A stretch of 14,357 bases of DNA from contig JASHRR010000945.1 of assembly GCA_030037185.1 (NCBI GenBank), positions 1-14,357 of the forward strand, written 5' to 3'. The notes below the pieces were generated by a model that saw nothing but the letters and a program-made list of their open reading frames with translations, had not been told where the DNA came from and did no database searches. This document shows, in pieces, positions 1 to 6,972 of the stretch. The first letter of the stretch is position 1. Each line of letters begins with the position of its first letter. This DNA comes from Xanthobacteraceae bacterium. GTDB lineage: Bacteria; Pseudomonadota; Alphaproteobacteria; Rhizobiales; Xanthobacteraceae. The position numbers and the translations under genes are program-made.

Positions 1-126
1 GAGGGTGATGACCTTGCCGTTCACCAGAATCGTGTGTGCGGCGGCCGGCGCCTGGGCGCGGGCAGGCGCAAGGTGAGCCGCGACGGTCAGCGCGGCGATC
101 AGCAGGAGGCGGTTCGTCATTGTCAT
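1..126 (-). CDS. Exported amidohydrolase, N-terminal fragment (partial)
   Basis: Only the first 42 codons lie in the window; the gene runs off the left edge. It begins MTMTNRLLLIAAL and continues as an Ala/Leu-rich signal peptide that would be cut after a PARAQA-like site near residue 26. It then enters ILVNGKVITL (residues 33-42). That short strand is typical of the start of amidohydrolase-superfamily enzymes of the YtcJ/imidazolonepropionase type, where it opens the small beta-sandwich before the metal-binding barrel. No catalytic residue is visible, so the substrate is unknown. The start at 126 is favoured over the in-frame ATG at 120 because GGAGG lies about nine bases upstream. The gene is divergent from the hydrolase gene at 246, and the two share a 119-base control region. 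Confidence 0.6.
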   Translation of the reverse strand, partial: MTMTNRLLLIAALTVAAHLAPARAQAPAAAHTILVNGKVITL

Positions 127-150
127 TGGTCGCTTCCTCCGAGATATCCC

Positions 151-167
151 GACAGTCGGCCGCTGTC
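151..167. promoter_or_regulatory. Candidate operator: interrupted inverted repeat
   Basis: GACAG (151-155) and CTGTC (163-167) form a 5-base inverted repeat around a CGGCCG core. It sits between two divergent genes, just upstream of the amidohydrolase ribosome binding site and before a possible promoter for the metallo-hydrolase. A regulator binding here could control both genes. No regulator gene is in the window, and arms this short can occur by chance in GC-rich DNA. Confidence 0.2.
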
Positions 168-176
168 AGCATCGAC

Positions 177-205
177 TGTTTCGCGTCGTCTTTTTAAACC
201 ATAAT
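177..205 (+). promoter_or_regulatory. Possible sigma-70-type promoter for the metallo-hydrolase gene
   Basis: TGTTTC (177-182) and CATAAT (200-205) are separated by 17 bases in an unusually AT-rich patch (191-205) of otherwise GC-rich DNA, about 40 bases upstream of the ATG at 246. Spacing and composition fit a -35/-10 pair, but neither box matches the consensus closely. Confidence 0.3.
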
Positions 206-245
206 ATGCCGGTAGCTTGATCAATACGAGCACAGGGAGGATTTC

Positions 246-1382
246 ATGGGCAAGGCTTTATGGTTGGCAGCCGTCGCCGGCTTGGTGCTGGCCGCCCAAT
301 CGGCACCGCGCAGCGCTGCGGCGCAGGCGCGTACGACCTTGGATATCTATGTGGTGGACGTCGAAGGCGGCAACGCCACGCTATTCGTGGCACCCTCAGG
401 CGAATCCTTGCTGATCGATACCGGCAATGTGGCGCCCGCTGCTGCAGTGCGGGATGCCGAGCGGATCATCGCGGCAGCCAAGGACGCGGGCCTGACGCGG
501 ATCGACAACCTGATCATCACTCATTGGCACGGCGATCACTACGGCGGGTTGGCAGAACTCGCCAAACGGATCGCGATCCGCCACTTCATCGACCACGGCC
601 CCAACGTACAGCCCGATCCCCAAACCGACGCGTTTCTGGCCAACGTTTATCCAAAGCTCTACGCGGGCGCGAATCACACGGTCGCCAAGCCGGGCGACAA
701 GATCGCGGTCGCCGGCCTTGACGTTCAGGTGGTGACGTCGGCGGGCGAAACCATCAAGACACCGCTGCCAGGCGCGGGCGCCTCGAACCCCTATTGTGCA
801 AGCTTCAAGCCGGGCGAAAACAATGCCGAGGATCCAATGTCGGTCGGGGTCCACGTCAGCTTCGGAAAATTCCGCACCGTGCATCTTGGCGATCTCACCA
901 AGAACAAGGAATTCGAGCTGATGTGCCCGAACAACCGCCTCGGCGGCATCGACGTTTTTCTGGGCCTGCATCACGGCGTCAATACCTCGAACTCCGAAGT
1001 GATGATTCATGCCACCCGTCCGCGCGTCGCGATCATCAACAACGGCACCCGCAAGGGCGGCCAGCCGGATGTCATGAAGGTGCTGCATTCCTCACCGGGT
1101 CTCGAGGACCTGTGGCAGATGCACTTTTCTCAGCTCAGCGGGCAGGACTACACAGTGCCGGGGATCTTCATCGCCAACGACACCGACGTGCCGCTCTCGG
1201 CGATGCCGATCCAGCCGATCGCAGCTCCCGCACCCGGCCCCGGCGCGCCGCCGCCGCCGGCGCACAACGGGCCGGCCTATTGGATCAAGGTTTCGGCGCA
1301 ACCGGACGGCACGTTCACCGTTACTAATGCGCGCAACGGCTTCGCCAAGACCTATAGGACGAACGTGCGGGGAACGAATTAG
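246..1382 (+). CDS. Exported metallo-beta-lactamase-fold hydrolase
   Basis: A 378-residue MBL-fold protein. It starts with a hydrophobic signal peptide (residues 1-28, ending AAAQA), so it should act in the periplasm or outside the cell. The strand ATLFVAPSGESLLIDTG (44-60) leads to the metal motif HWHGDH (93-98). VHLGDL (212-217) supplies the likely bridging Asp215, and LHHG (241-244) a further metal-site His. The order and the GESLLIDTG style resemble ComEC/Rec2-like MBL hydrolases rather than true beta-lactamases. The two other cysteines (184, 227) could form a disulfide. Residues 321-340 are a Pro/Ala-rich linker before a short C-terminal strand region (344-378), which suggests a small extra domain. 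The ATG has AGGGAGG five bases upstream. The gene is divergent from the amidohydrolase and has no close downstream partner. The fold is secure; the substrate is unknown. Confidence 0.85.
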   Translation: MGKALWLAAVAGLVLAAQSAPRSAAAQARTTLDIYVVDVEGGNATLFVAPSGESLLIDTGNVAPAAAVRDAERIIAAAKDAGLTRIDNLIITHWHGDHYGGLAELAKRIAIRHFIDHGPNVQPDPQTDAFLANVYPKLYAGANHTVAKPGDKIAVAGLDVQVVTSAGETIKTPLPGAGASNPYCASFKPGENNAEDPMSVGVHVSFGKFRTVHLGDLTKNKEFELMCPNNRLGGIDVFLGLHHGVNTSNSEVMIHATRPRVAIINNGTRKGGQPDVMKVLHSSPGLEDLWQMHFSQLSGQDYTVPGIFIANDTDVPLSAMPIQPIAAPAPGPGAPPPPAHNGPAYWIKVSAQPDGTFTVTNARNGFAKTYRTNVRGTN

Positions 1383-1433
1383 GCAGGCACCTGAAAGGGA
1401 TCGCAGCATCATCAGATCATCAGGCTTGGGGGG

Positions 1434-1450
1434 GCGACCCTTGCGGTCGC
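1434..1450 (+). terminator. Weak stem-loop downstream of the metallo-hydrolase
   Basis: GCGACC (1434-1439) and GGTCGC (1445-1450) form a perfect 6-base stem with a 5-base loop, about 50 bases past the stop codon. It lies in a GC-rich stretch with no following T run, so it is not a classical intrinsic terminator. The rest of 1383-1608 holds no gene I can support. Confidence 0.25.
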
Positions 1451-1608
1451 GCCGCTGCCGGCGAACGCGGTGGCGCAACCTTGAGCGACACAGGCTCGCC
1501 CGGGCGCCTCCCGCCGCATCACCCGTTGGCGGCGTCACTAGCGGGGACGCGGCGCTGCCGCCCCCGATTGCGTTGCCGGCGCGCCACGTGCCGTAACGGC
1601 AATCGGAG

Positions 1609-2376
1609 CTATAAGCCATCCGCGGTCACCCGGCGTAACCGCGCCTCCGCGGCGCATTTTCCGACGTGAGCCTCCCGATTGATGACCCGCAGATTCGGCA
1701 GCCCCCAGAAGTCGAGCAATGACGGCCAGGGCATCAAGCGATGCTCGCGCCACACCCGGAACAGCGGCACGCGATGGTCGACCTCTGCGGTCTTCCACAG
1801 GCGTTGGCCGGTTTCCGCGCAGCGCCGCTTTTGCAGCCGCCTGAGGACACGGGCATAGTCGCTTGGCCCGGTCCAAAAATCCCACGCAACGACGCAAGCC
1901 GCGTGCCACAGGGCGTTGCGGTTCGACCCGCGATGCCACAAATCAGCGTGCCAGCCGAACCGATAGACCGGTTGACCGCAGATGCAACAGAAGCCCGCCC
2001 CGCGCGCGTGGCGCTGCTCGCGATAGGGCGCCGGCGGAATCCGAAAACTCGGCCGCCGGCCCTCGCCAGCTTGCGGGAGGCAGGCAGGGGGCTCGCCACC
2101 GTGCGCCTTGCGCCGCATCACGCGGGCCGGCGTTTCATCGGCGAGCCGCCACGTCCATCCCGGCGGAGCGCCGCTGCGCCTCGCAAGCGCGCGTGCGAGG
2201 CGGTCGGCCCGCACGGGGTGGGCGCGCCAATAGGAATCGATCGCCAGCCGCGGCAGCGGCGGCGTCAAACCCCGTGCCAGCGCGTGAATCAGCGCAGGCC
2301 GCGGGAACACCGCCGGCAGCGCCGCAGTGAGCCGCGCCAGGGCCGTGCGGTTGATCTCATCACGCCATTGCGACAT
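1609..2376 (-). CDS. HNH-endonuclease-like protein
   Basis: Residues below are numbered from the ATG at 2376 (255 aa). The N-terminal half is Arg/Ala-rich with no recognised domain. The C-terminal half has C130-x2-C133 and H158-x2-C161, a likely structural zinc site. An HNH-like core follows: EVDHRVPL (Asp200-His201), NLRVINREAH (Asn228 to His237), then Cys241. The DH...N...H order fits the beta-beta-alpha-metal fold of HNH nucleases, which cut DNA. No methyltransferase or toxin-antitoxin partner is adjacent, so the role is unknown. An in-frame TTG at 2442 would add 22 residues; I prefer the ATG although its upstream GGCGGGCAG is only a weak binding site. Residues about 92-108 are encoded by a palindromic repeat copy and look foreign to the rest of the protein. 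Confidence 0.6.
   Translation of the reverse strand: MSQWRDEINRTALARLTAALPAVFPRPALIHALARGLTPPLPRLAIDSYWRAHPVRADRLARALARRSGAPPGWTWRLADETPARVMRRKAHGGEPPACLPQAGEGRRPSFRIPPAPYREQRHARGAGFCCICGQPVYRFGWHADLWHRGSNRNALWHAACVVAWDFWTGPSDYARVLRRLQKRRCAETGQRLWKTAEVDHRVPLFRVWREHRLMPWPSLLDFWGLPNLRVINREAHVGKCAAEARLRRVTADGL
2050..2095. repeat. Palindromic repeat copy inside the HNH-like gene
   Basis: The core at 2061-2080 (CCTCGCCAGC then TTGCGGGAGG) matches the intergenic core at 13049-13068 at 18 of 20 bases. The flanks (ccggc before; caggcaggggg after) extend the GC-rich imperfect palindrome. On the gene strand it is translated in frame as roughly GGEPPACLPQAGEGRR, between the N-terminal region and the PSFRIPPAP segment. 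It therefore behaves like a tolerated in-frame insertion of a repeat family. Confidence 0.6.
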
Positions 2377-2442
2377 CTGCCCGCCATCGGCCCGCCATTT
2401 CGCTTCGCCGTTATAGCGAAGGGAGCGTAAACGCTTCGTCAA

Positions 2443-2846
2443 ACCGAGAGCGCAACAGGACCTGATCCATCCGGCGTCGCTGATGTGCTGGGCCGAGTCG
2501 TCTGATTCGGCTAATTATGTCTAACGCTGGCCGGTCTGGCGGTTCAACAATGGCAAAACCAGATTTGTCGTGGCAAAAACAAGACGCCATCCGCCAATTT
2601 CTGGCCGTGCCGCGTCTGTCCACTGCTTGTCCACAGGCTTTGCCGGCTGCACCAGTTCCGCGCTACTGCTGCTAGCTCGCACGGCCTCGGCCATATTGGG
2701 CTTGAACTTTTGCGTCGGGGTCGGGGGGTGTTGCCGCCACGATGTCGCCATTACGATTCCATTTACCAACATAATTTCGCCTTCGCGGACGCCCAACAAT
2801 CCCCGCCGTTCCAAACGGTTTGCGAAAGTTGCCGACGGGGGACGCA
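2443..2846. other. Stretch without a supported gene
   Basis: About 400 bases lie between the HNH-like gene and the small gene at 2847. Open frames exist here on both strands, including a minus-strand frame at 2521-2814, but none shows a recognisable motif, a convincing ribosome binding site or a protein-like composition. GC content appears lower than in the flanking genes, with an AT-leaning patch near 2751-2775. It may be an old gene remnant plus a promoter region. Confidence 0.4.
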
Positions 2847-3050
2847 GTGGCGGAGCATTTGGACTTCACACAAGAGGCAAACGGTTGTTTCCGTCTCGCA
2901 GAGTCCGAGGCCCATGCGGAGGTGAGGACCATCCTGATGGGGATGGGGTATGGTTGGCTGACGCTTGCAAATCATCGCAAAGCAGCGGACGGAGTTCGTC
3001 GCGAGCCGATCGACGAACCGACTGAGGAACCGGGCGACGACACCATGTAG
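2847..3050 (+). CDS. Small conserved-looking protein of unknown function
   Basis: A 67-residue reading frame from a GTG with GGGG a few bases upstream (TTG at 2820 is an in-frame alternative). The pattern CFRLAESEAHAEVRTILMGM, then GWLTLANHRKAAD (residues 14-46), resembles many short alphaproteobacterial proteins of the form 'C..LAE.....EVR..L..MA..WL.LA'. These are probably two helices with no known activity. The C-terminal 20 residues are acidic and Pro-rich. There is no signal peptide. Its stop is 163 bases from the stop of the convergent otsA gene. The helix pattern supports a real gene or a recent remnant of one; the function is unknown. Confidence 0.5.
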   Translation: MAEHLDFTQEANGCFRLAESEAHAEVRTILMGMGYGWLTLANHRKAADGVRREPIDEPTEEPGDDTM

Positions 3051-3213
3051 CGCGGCTGCGCTTGCGCTGAGGTGCCGATCGGTAACGCGATTTGGATCGT
3101 TCGGGATCAGAAGCCGCGCACCACAACGCCTTACCGGCCCCGGCGCGCAGTGACTGCGATTGGCACAGGAAGAGGCGGCTCAGCTTTGCAATTTTGCGCG
3201 GGGTTGGCGGCCC

Positions 3214-4800
3214 TTAGGCATCGAACGCCTTATACTGAGGCTTTTTCACCATCCCCCGGTGATGCAGGCGGCCCCGGCTTTTGCGGACGGGATTCAAACG
3301 GACCGGCGGCGAGCCCGCAGACGAACCAGCATAGGCAATTTCCGGCTTCTGGCGGCGCGAACTTGTTGGCGCACCGCGAGCCGGAAACGCACCCATAACC
3401 TCGTCGTCGCCCCCCAATGCGGCGAGGAATTCGCGTTGCCACCTGTCGACGTCGTGGTCAAGGATGGCGGCAAGCAGGGCCTGGTGGCGCGCGCGCCGCT
3501 CCTCGATCGGCATGGCTAGAGCCTGCGCGATCGCGCCTGCAACCGACTCAGGGTCATAGGGATTGACCAAAAGGGCGCGGCGAAATTCGATCGCGGCGCC
3601 GGCGAAGCGAGACAGGATGAGGACTCCCGGATCCTCCGGATTCTGGGCCGCGACGTATTCCTTCGCGACGAGATTCATGCCGTCGCGCAAAGGCGTCACC
3701 AGGCCGACGCGCGCCGTGCGGTAAAGTCCCGCCAGCGCGGAGCGTCCATAGACCCGGTTCACGTAGCGGATGGGCGTCCACGACACCTCGCCGTATTTGC
3801 CGTTGATGCGTCCGGCAGCGGACCCCAAGGCCTCTTCCAATTCGGCATATTCCGGAATTTCGGAGCGGTTTCTCGGCGTGATCTGCAGGTAGGTTACTTT
3901 GCCGACCCACTCGCGGTGGTTCGCAAGGAAGTGATCGAACGCATCCAGGCGCTGGATCAGGCCCTTGGAATAGTCGAGGCGATCGACCCCGATCACCAGC
4001 AGACAGCCGCCAAGGCTCGCCACCATCTCCTTCACCAGCGGAGAGCGCATGTTGCGGCGCGCCAGCCGCTGGAATGTGCGCGGCTCGATACCGACCGGAA
4101 AATTTCCGATCCGCGTTTGTCGCCCGTTCAAACTCAGCGCGGTCTGATTGCCGGCGATCTCCAACACCCGCATTTCCCGTGTTTGATTGCACTCGGAGAT
4201 CAGGTAGCGGACAAAATTGCCGGCATCGCCCTCGGTCTGAAATCCCACAACGTCATATTGCATGAGCAGCGGGATCAACTGCTCGTGGTTCGGCAGCGAG
4301 GTCATCACCTCGGGAGGCGGGAACGGAACGTGCAGGTAAAATCCGATCCGGTTGGAATGGCCGCGCCGCCGCAAGGCGTCGGCGATCGGGATCAGGTGAT
4401 AGTCGTGGACCCAGACGAGATCGTCATCCGTGATCACCTTTTCGAGTTCGGTCGCAAAATGATCGTTGACGCGGAAATATCCGCTGAGGTCGCGCCGCGC
4501 AAACTCAGCGAGGTCCAGCCGATAATGCAGAATCGGCCACAGCACCCGGTTGGCGAAACCGTTATAGTATTCCTGATAATCGTGTTTGGTGAGGTCGGTA
4601 ACGACGTATTCGACGTTCTTGTGTTTGATCGATCGCGTCCGCAGCTTCTCGCGCGTGCCGATCTTTCCGCTCCAGCCGAGCCAAACGCCGCCGTTGTGCT
4701 GCAGCGCCGGCCGCAGCGCCACCTCAAGCCCGCCGGCGCGCTTGGCGCCGTCCCCGGAGGGAACCGAAACACGATTGGAAACGACTGCTAGGCGCGCCAA
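3214..4800 (-). CDS. otsA: Trehalose-6-phosphate synthase OtsA
   Basis: A 528-residue cytoplasmic GT20 glycosyltransferase. It transfers glucose from UDP-glucose (or a related donor) to glucose-6-phosphate, giving trehalose-6-phosphate for osmo- and stress protection. Visible family motifs in order: VVSNRV with Arg10, GG at 23-24, WLGWSG (40-45), NGFANRVLWPILHY (80-93), VWVHDYHL (129-136), GFYLHVPFPPPEV (153-165), GVDRLDYSKGL near 272, the ITPRNRSEIPEY segment, GKYGEVSWTPIRY, and RDGMNLVAKEY, the nucleotide-sugar site. All key regions are intact. The start is a TTG at 4800: it has GGAGG seven bases upstream, and the family begins right before the VVSNRV strand. The catalytic part ends near residue 462. 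The last 66 residues are a basic, Ser/Pro-rich tail not expected in most OtsA proteins. No otsB lies beside it. It is divergent from the lipid A operon. Confidence 0.93.
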   Translation of the reverse strand: MARLAVVSNRVSVPSGDGAKRAGGLEVALRPALQHNGGVWLGWSGKIGTREKLRTRSIKHKNVEYVVTDLTKHDYQEYYNGFANRVLWPILHYRLDLAEFARRDLSGYFRVNDHFATELEKVITDDDLVWVHDYHLIPIADALRRRGHSNRIGFYLHVPFPPPEVMTSLPNHEQLIPLLMQYDVVGFQTEGDAGNFVRYLISECNQTREMRVLEIAGNQTALSLNGRQTRIGNFPVGIEPRTFQRLARRNMRSPLVKEMVASLGGCLLVIGVDRLDYSKGLIQRLDAFDHFLANHREWVGKVTYLQITPRNRSEIPEYAELEEALGSAAGRINGKYGEVSWTPIRYVNRVYGRSALAGLYRTARVGLVTPLRDGMNLVAKEYVAAQNPEDPGVLILSRFAGAAIEFRRALLVNPYDPESVAGAIAQALAMPIEERRARHQALLAAILDHDVDRWQREFLAALGGDDEVMGAFPARGAPTSSRRQKPEIAYAGSSAGSPPVRLNPVRKSRGRLHHRGMVKKPQYKAFDA

Positions 4801-5144
4801 AATCGGCCCTCCGAACTCCGCGCGGCAAGCTCATTCCGCGACAATCGCACCCCGTATCACCGCGGAGGCGAGTTGGCAGGAACGAATGCCGAACGCGAAT
4901 TCATGGTTTTGCCTGCACTACCCCTCCAGTAATCGGTCAAAGCGGTCGAAATAACGGCGGGTTGGCCTCGCCTGTGGTGCGGCGAAAAACCGCCTTCCAT
5001 TCACCAAACCGCCAGAATGTTGGACTTTGCTCGAACTGGAAAACAATACCACCGCCGCGGCCCGCACCAAGGCGGCTCCACGGGCAAGCTTTTGTGGCGG
5101 CCTGATTGACAAGAGTGTTGCGCTCCTTGAGGAGGAGACGCAGT
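4801..5144. promoter_or_regulatory. Divergent control region between otsA and the lipid A operon
   Basis: A 344-base intergenic region without a convincing gene. It must hold the otsA start signals (GGAGG at about 4808-4812 on the minus strand) and the operon promoter. One candidate plus-strand promoter is TTGGAC (5020-5025), 17 bases, then ACAATA (5043-5048). A perfect TTGACA at 5106-5111 lacks a good -10 box. The short open frames here show no recognisable protein. Confidence 0.35.
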
Positions 5145-5165
5145 GTGATCGAACGCGGGGAATAA
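5131..5165 (+). other. Strong RBS plus six-codon frame: leader or frameshifted start of the cysQ-like gene
   Basis: GGAGGAG (5131-5137) sits seven bases before a GTG at 5145. That frame reads VIERGE and stops at TAA (5163-5165). The bases just after it, in another frame, read NKNLLPLVKALASVV and run directly into the phosphatase, which is the N-terminal helix expected in this family. Removing one G from the GGGG at 5157-5160 would join the GTG, its strong binding site and the enzyme into one frame. A real frameshift, a read error, or a short leader peptide with coupled translation would all explain this. Confidence 0.5.
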
Positions 5166-5199
5166 GAACCTGTTACCACTCGTCAAAGCGCTTGCATCC

Positions 5200-5955
5200 G
5201 TGGTGCGTGAAGCCGGCGCCTTCGCGCGCGCGGCGTCGGCCAACCCTATCAGGACTTGGGTCAAAGAGCACAATTCGCCGGTGTCGGAGGTCGATATCGC
5301 AGTCAATCAGCTACTGAAGGAGCGGTTGGCCGCGCTCGTCCCCGAGGCGGGCTGGCTATCGGAGGAAAGCGAGGATGATCCGGCACGGCTCGCGGCGTCG
5401 CGGCTCTGGATCGTCGACCCGATCGATGGGACGCGTTCCTACATCGCCGGTCGCCCCGATTGGACGATTTCGGTGGCGCTCGTTGAAGGCAGCCGTCCGG
5501 TCATAGCCGGGCTCTACGCCCCGGTGAGCGATGAGCTTTTCCTTGCCGTCGCCGGGGCCGGCGCAACCCGCAACGGGACCCCCATTAAGGCAACCCCAGG
5601 CGACATGATCGAAGGAGCCAGGATCGCCGGCCCGAGGGGATTTCTTGACCGCCTCGCCGCGGTGGTGCCGGCATGCGTGGTTTTGCCCAAGATCCAGTCG
5701 CTGGCGTTGCGGCTCGCCCGCGTCGCCGACGGCACCCTCGATGCCGCCCTCGCAAGCCGCACCAGCCGCGATTGGGATCTTGCCGCTGCCGATCTTTTGG
5801 TGCACGAAGCCGGCGGCGCACTGACCACGGTCAGCGGAAAGAAGCTGGCGTATAATCGCATGTCGACCCTCCACGATGATCTGATCGCGGCCGGGCTTAT
5901 GCGCCACCACACTCTGGCGGTCCTGCTACGCAATCGCCCTGACCTGCTGCGTTGA
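5200..5955 (+). CDS. cysQ: Inositol-monophosphatase-family protein, CysQ-like 3'(2'),5'-bisphosphate nucleotidase
   Basis: A Mg-dependent phosphatase of the IMPase/FBPase superfamily, probably hydrolysing 3'-phosphoadenosine 5'-phosphate to AMP. In the 251-residue frame from GTG 5200 the motifs are: NSPVSEVDIAVN (25-36), SEES with Glu55/Glu56 as metal ligands, WIVDPIDGT (70-78) with Asp73 and Asp76, and DWDLAAADLLVHEAGG (191-206) with Asp193. All metal ligands are present. GTG 5200 has no binding site, and the first helix of the family lies upstream, so the natural start is probably GTG 5145 with one base of frame difference. It opens the operon, 36 bases before the DUF4170 gene. Location beside Kdo and lipid A genes is common in alphaproteobacteria. 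The symbol follows family usage; other phosphate monoester substrates cannot be excluded. Confidence 0.82.
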   Translation: MVREAGAFARAASANPIRTWVKEHNSPVSEVDIAVNQLLKERLAALVPEAGWLSEESEDDPARLAASRLWIVDPIDGTRSYIAGRPDWTISVALVEGSRPVIAGLYAPVSDELFLAVAGAGATRNGTPIKATPGDMIEGARIAGPRGFLDRLAAVVPACVVLPKIQSLALRLARVADGTLDAALASRTSRDWDLAAADLLVHEAGGALTTVSGKKLAYNRMSTLHDDLIAAGLMRHHTLAVLLRNRPDLLR

Positions 5956-5991
5956 CGAGCGAGAGCCGGCGGGCGATCGAAGGAATCCTCG

Positions 5992-6243
5992 ATGAGCGGC
6001 CAAACCCAGTCGAAGCAGTTGCTGCATCTCGTGCTCGGCGGCGAACTTGTCGATATAGAAGGGGTCGAATTCAGGGATCTCGACAAGGTCGACATTGTCG
6101 GCCTTTATCCGAATTACGCCGCGGCATATGCGGCGTGGCGGGCGAAGGCGCAGCAGACCGTGGATAACGCGCAGATGCGCTATTTCATTGTGCATCTGCA
6201 TCGTCTGATCGATCCGCAAACTGCTCCTCCCGACGGACATTAA
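5992..6243 (+). CDS. DUF4170 family protein
   Basis: An 83-residue soluble protein with no signal peptide or membrane segment. The pattern LHLVLGGELVDIEGVEF (10-26), then DIVGLYPNYAAAYAAWRAKAQ (34-54) and MRYFIVHLHRLIDP (62-75), is typical of DUF4170, a small alphaproteobacterial family. It looks like an alpha/beta fold with a conserved YFIVHLHRL strand. The ATG has AAGGAA about ten bases upstream. It lies between the CysQ-like gene and the DUF374 acyltransferase (14-base gap). This conserved position next to Kdo and lipid A genes suggests an accessory role in envelope synthesis, but no activity is known to me. Confidence 0.85.
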   Translation: MSGQTQSKQLLHLVLGGELVDIEGVEFRDLDKVDIVGLYPNYAAAYAAWRAKAQQTVDNAQMRYFIVHLHRLIDPQTAPPDGH

Positions 6244-6257
6244 GGCTTGGGCCTCGC

Positions 6258-6968
6258 ATGCTGTCCTCACGACGGATCGCGCGGTCACCGGCTGTGCAGC
6301 GATTGATCGGCTCTTTGGCTGCTGAATATCTGCGGTTGGTATGGTTCACGAACCGCCTCACCATCGAACCCGCCGATATCTATCAAACGGTGGAGCCTCA
6401 GCAGCCTGTGATCATCACCCTGTGGCACGGCCAGCATTTCATGGCGCCGTTTATCAGCCATGGACATCGGGCCAAGGTCTTGATTTCGCGCCACCGCGAT
6501 GGCGAGATCAATGCCTACGCGGCAGAGCGGCTCGGCATTGGCACGGTTCGAGGGTCGGGAGACCACGGCCGCCGGTTTGACTTGAAGGGTGGCGTCGGGG
6601 CCTTCAAGTCCATGCTGGAGGCTCTTGCAGAGGGGTACAATATGGCGCTGACAGCCGACGTTCCGAAGGTCGCGCGGGTCGCCGGACTGGGGGTGATAAA
6701 ATTGGCGCAACTCTCCGGTCGGCCGATCTATCCGGTCGCGATCGCGACCAGCAGACGCCTCATCATGAAAAATTGGGACCGTTCCGCCGTCAACCTGCCC
6801 TTTGGGCGCCTCGCCATTGTCGCCAGCGATCCGGTCCTGGTGCCGCCGGACGCCGACCACGCCGCGATGGAACATTGTCGAGCTATGGTGGAGAAGCGGC
6901 TCAGCCAAGTCACCGACCGCGCTTATGAGGTTGTCGACCGCAAAGATCGCCATGCCGGTGTTGGCTGA
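6258..6968 (+). CDS. DUF374 lysophospholipid-acyltransferase-like protein
   Basis: A 236-residue DUF374 protein, related to the LpxL/PlsC acyltransferases that move acyl chains onto lipid precursors at the inner membrane. Residues 51-63 (VIITLWHGQHFMA) hold the HGQH block (57-60), the counterpart of the catalytic His region. Further on are LISRHRDGEI (75-84), RGSG (98-101), TADVP (132-136), LAQLSGRPIYPVA (149-161) and a tail with LPFGRLAIVASDPVLVP. Most acyltransferases have a Gly-Pro-Arg-Gly stretch where this one reads TADVPKVARVAGLG; I believe that variant is normal in this subgroup. The ATG has no strong binding site, which suggests coupling to DUF4170 upstream. Only four bases separate its stop from the favoured kdtA start. 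The likely substrate is lipid A or a precursor, inferred from context. Confidence 0.82.
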   Translation: MLSSRRIARSPAVQRLIGSLAAEYLRLVWFTNRLTIEPADIYQTVEPQQPVIITLWHGQHFMAPFISHGHRAKVLISRHRDGEINAYAAERLGIGTVRGSGDHGRRFDLKGGVGAFKSMLEALAEGYNMALTADVPKVARVAGLGVIKLAQLSGRPIYPVAIATSRRLIMKNWDRSAVNLPFGRLAIVASDPVLVPPDADHAAMEHCRAMVEKRLSQVTDRAYEVVDRKDRHAGVG

Positions 6969-6972
6969 CTCC

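Noticed and set aside
396..1088. Minus-strand open frame opposite the metallo-hydrolase
   Set aside because: It is antisense to a gene with clear metal-binding motifs and has no motif or binding site of its own.
1741..2430. Plus-strand open frame opposite the HNH-like gene
   Set aside because: It is Arg/Ala/Pro-rich with no motif, whereas the minus-strand frame shows organised Cys/His sites.
2521..2814. Minus-strand open frame of 97 codons in the gap
   Set aside because: It has no recognisable motif and no convincing start signal, and its composition is not clearly protein-like; it could be a remnant but cannot be supported.
3916..4791. Long plus-strand open frame (291 codons) opposite otsA
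   Set aside because: It lies wholly antisense to a gene with all GT20 motifs; high GC keeps opposite frames open, and it has no recognisable motif of its own.
5106..5128. Perfect TTGACA upstream of the lipid A operon as a promoter
   Set aside because: No -10-like box at 16-18 bases; that position falls on the ribosome binding site.
6602..6700. TADVP in place of a Gly-Pro-Arg-Gly type motif, read as loss of function in the DUF374 protein
   Set aside because: The remaining family blocks are intact, and I believe this variant is usual in the alphaproteobacterial subgroup, so it is not treated as a defect.
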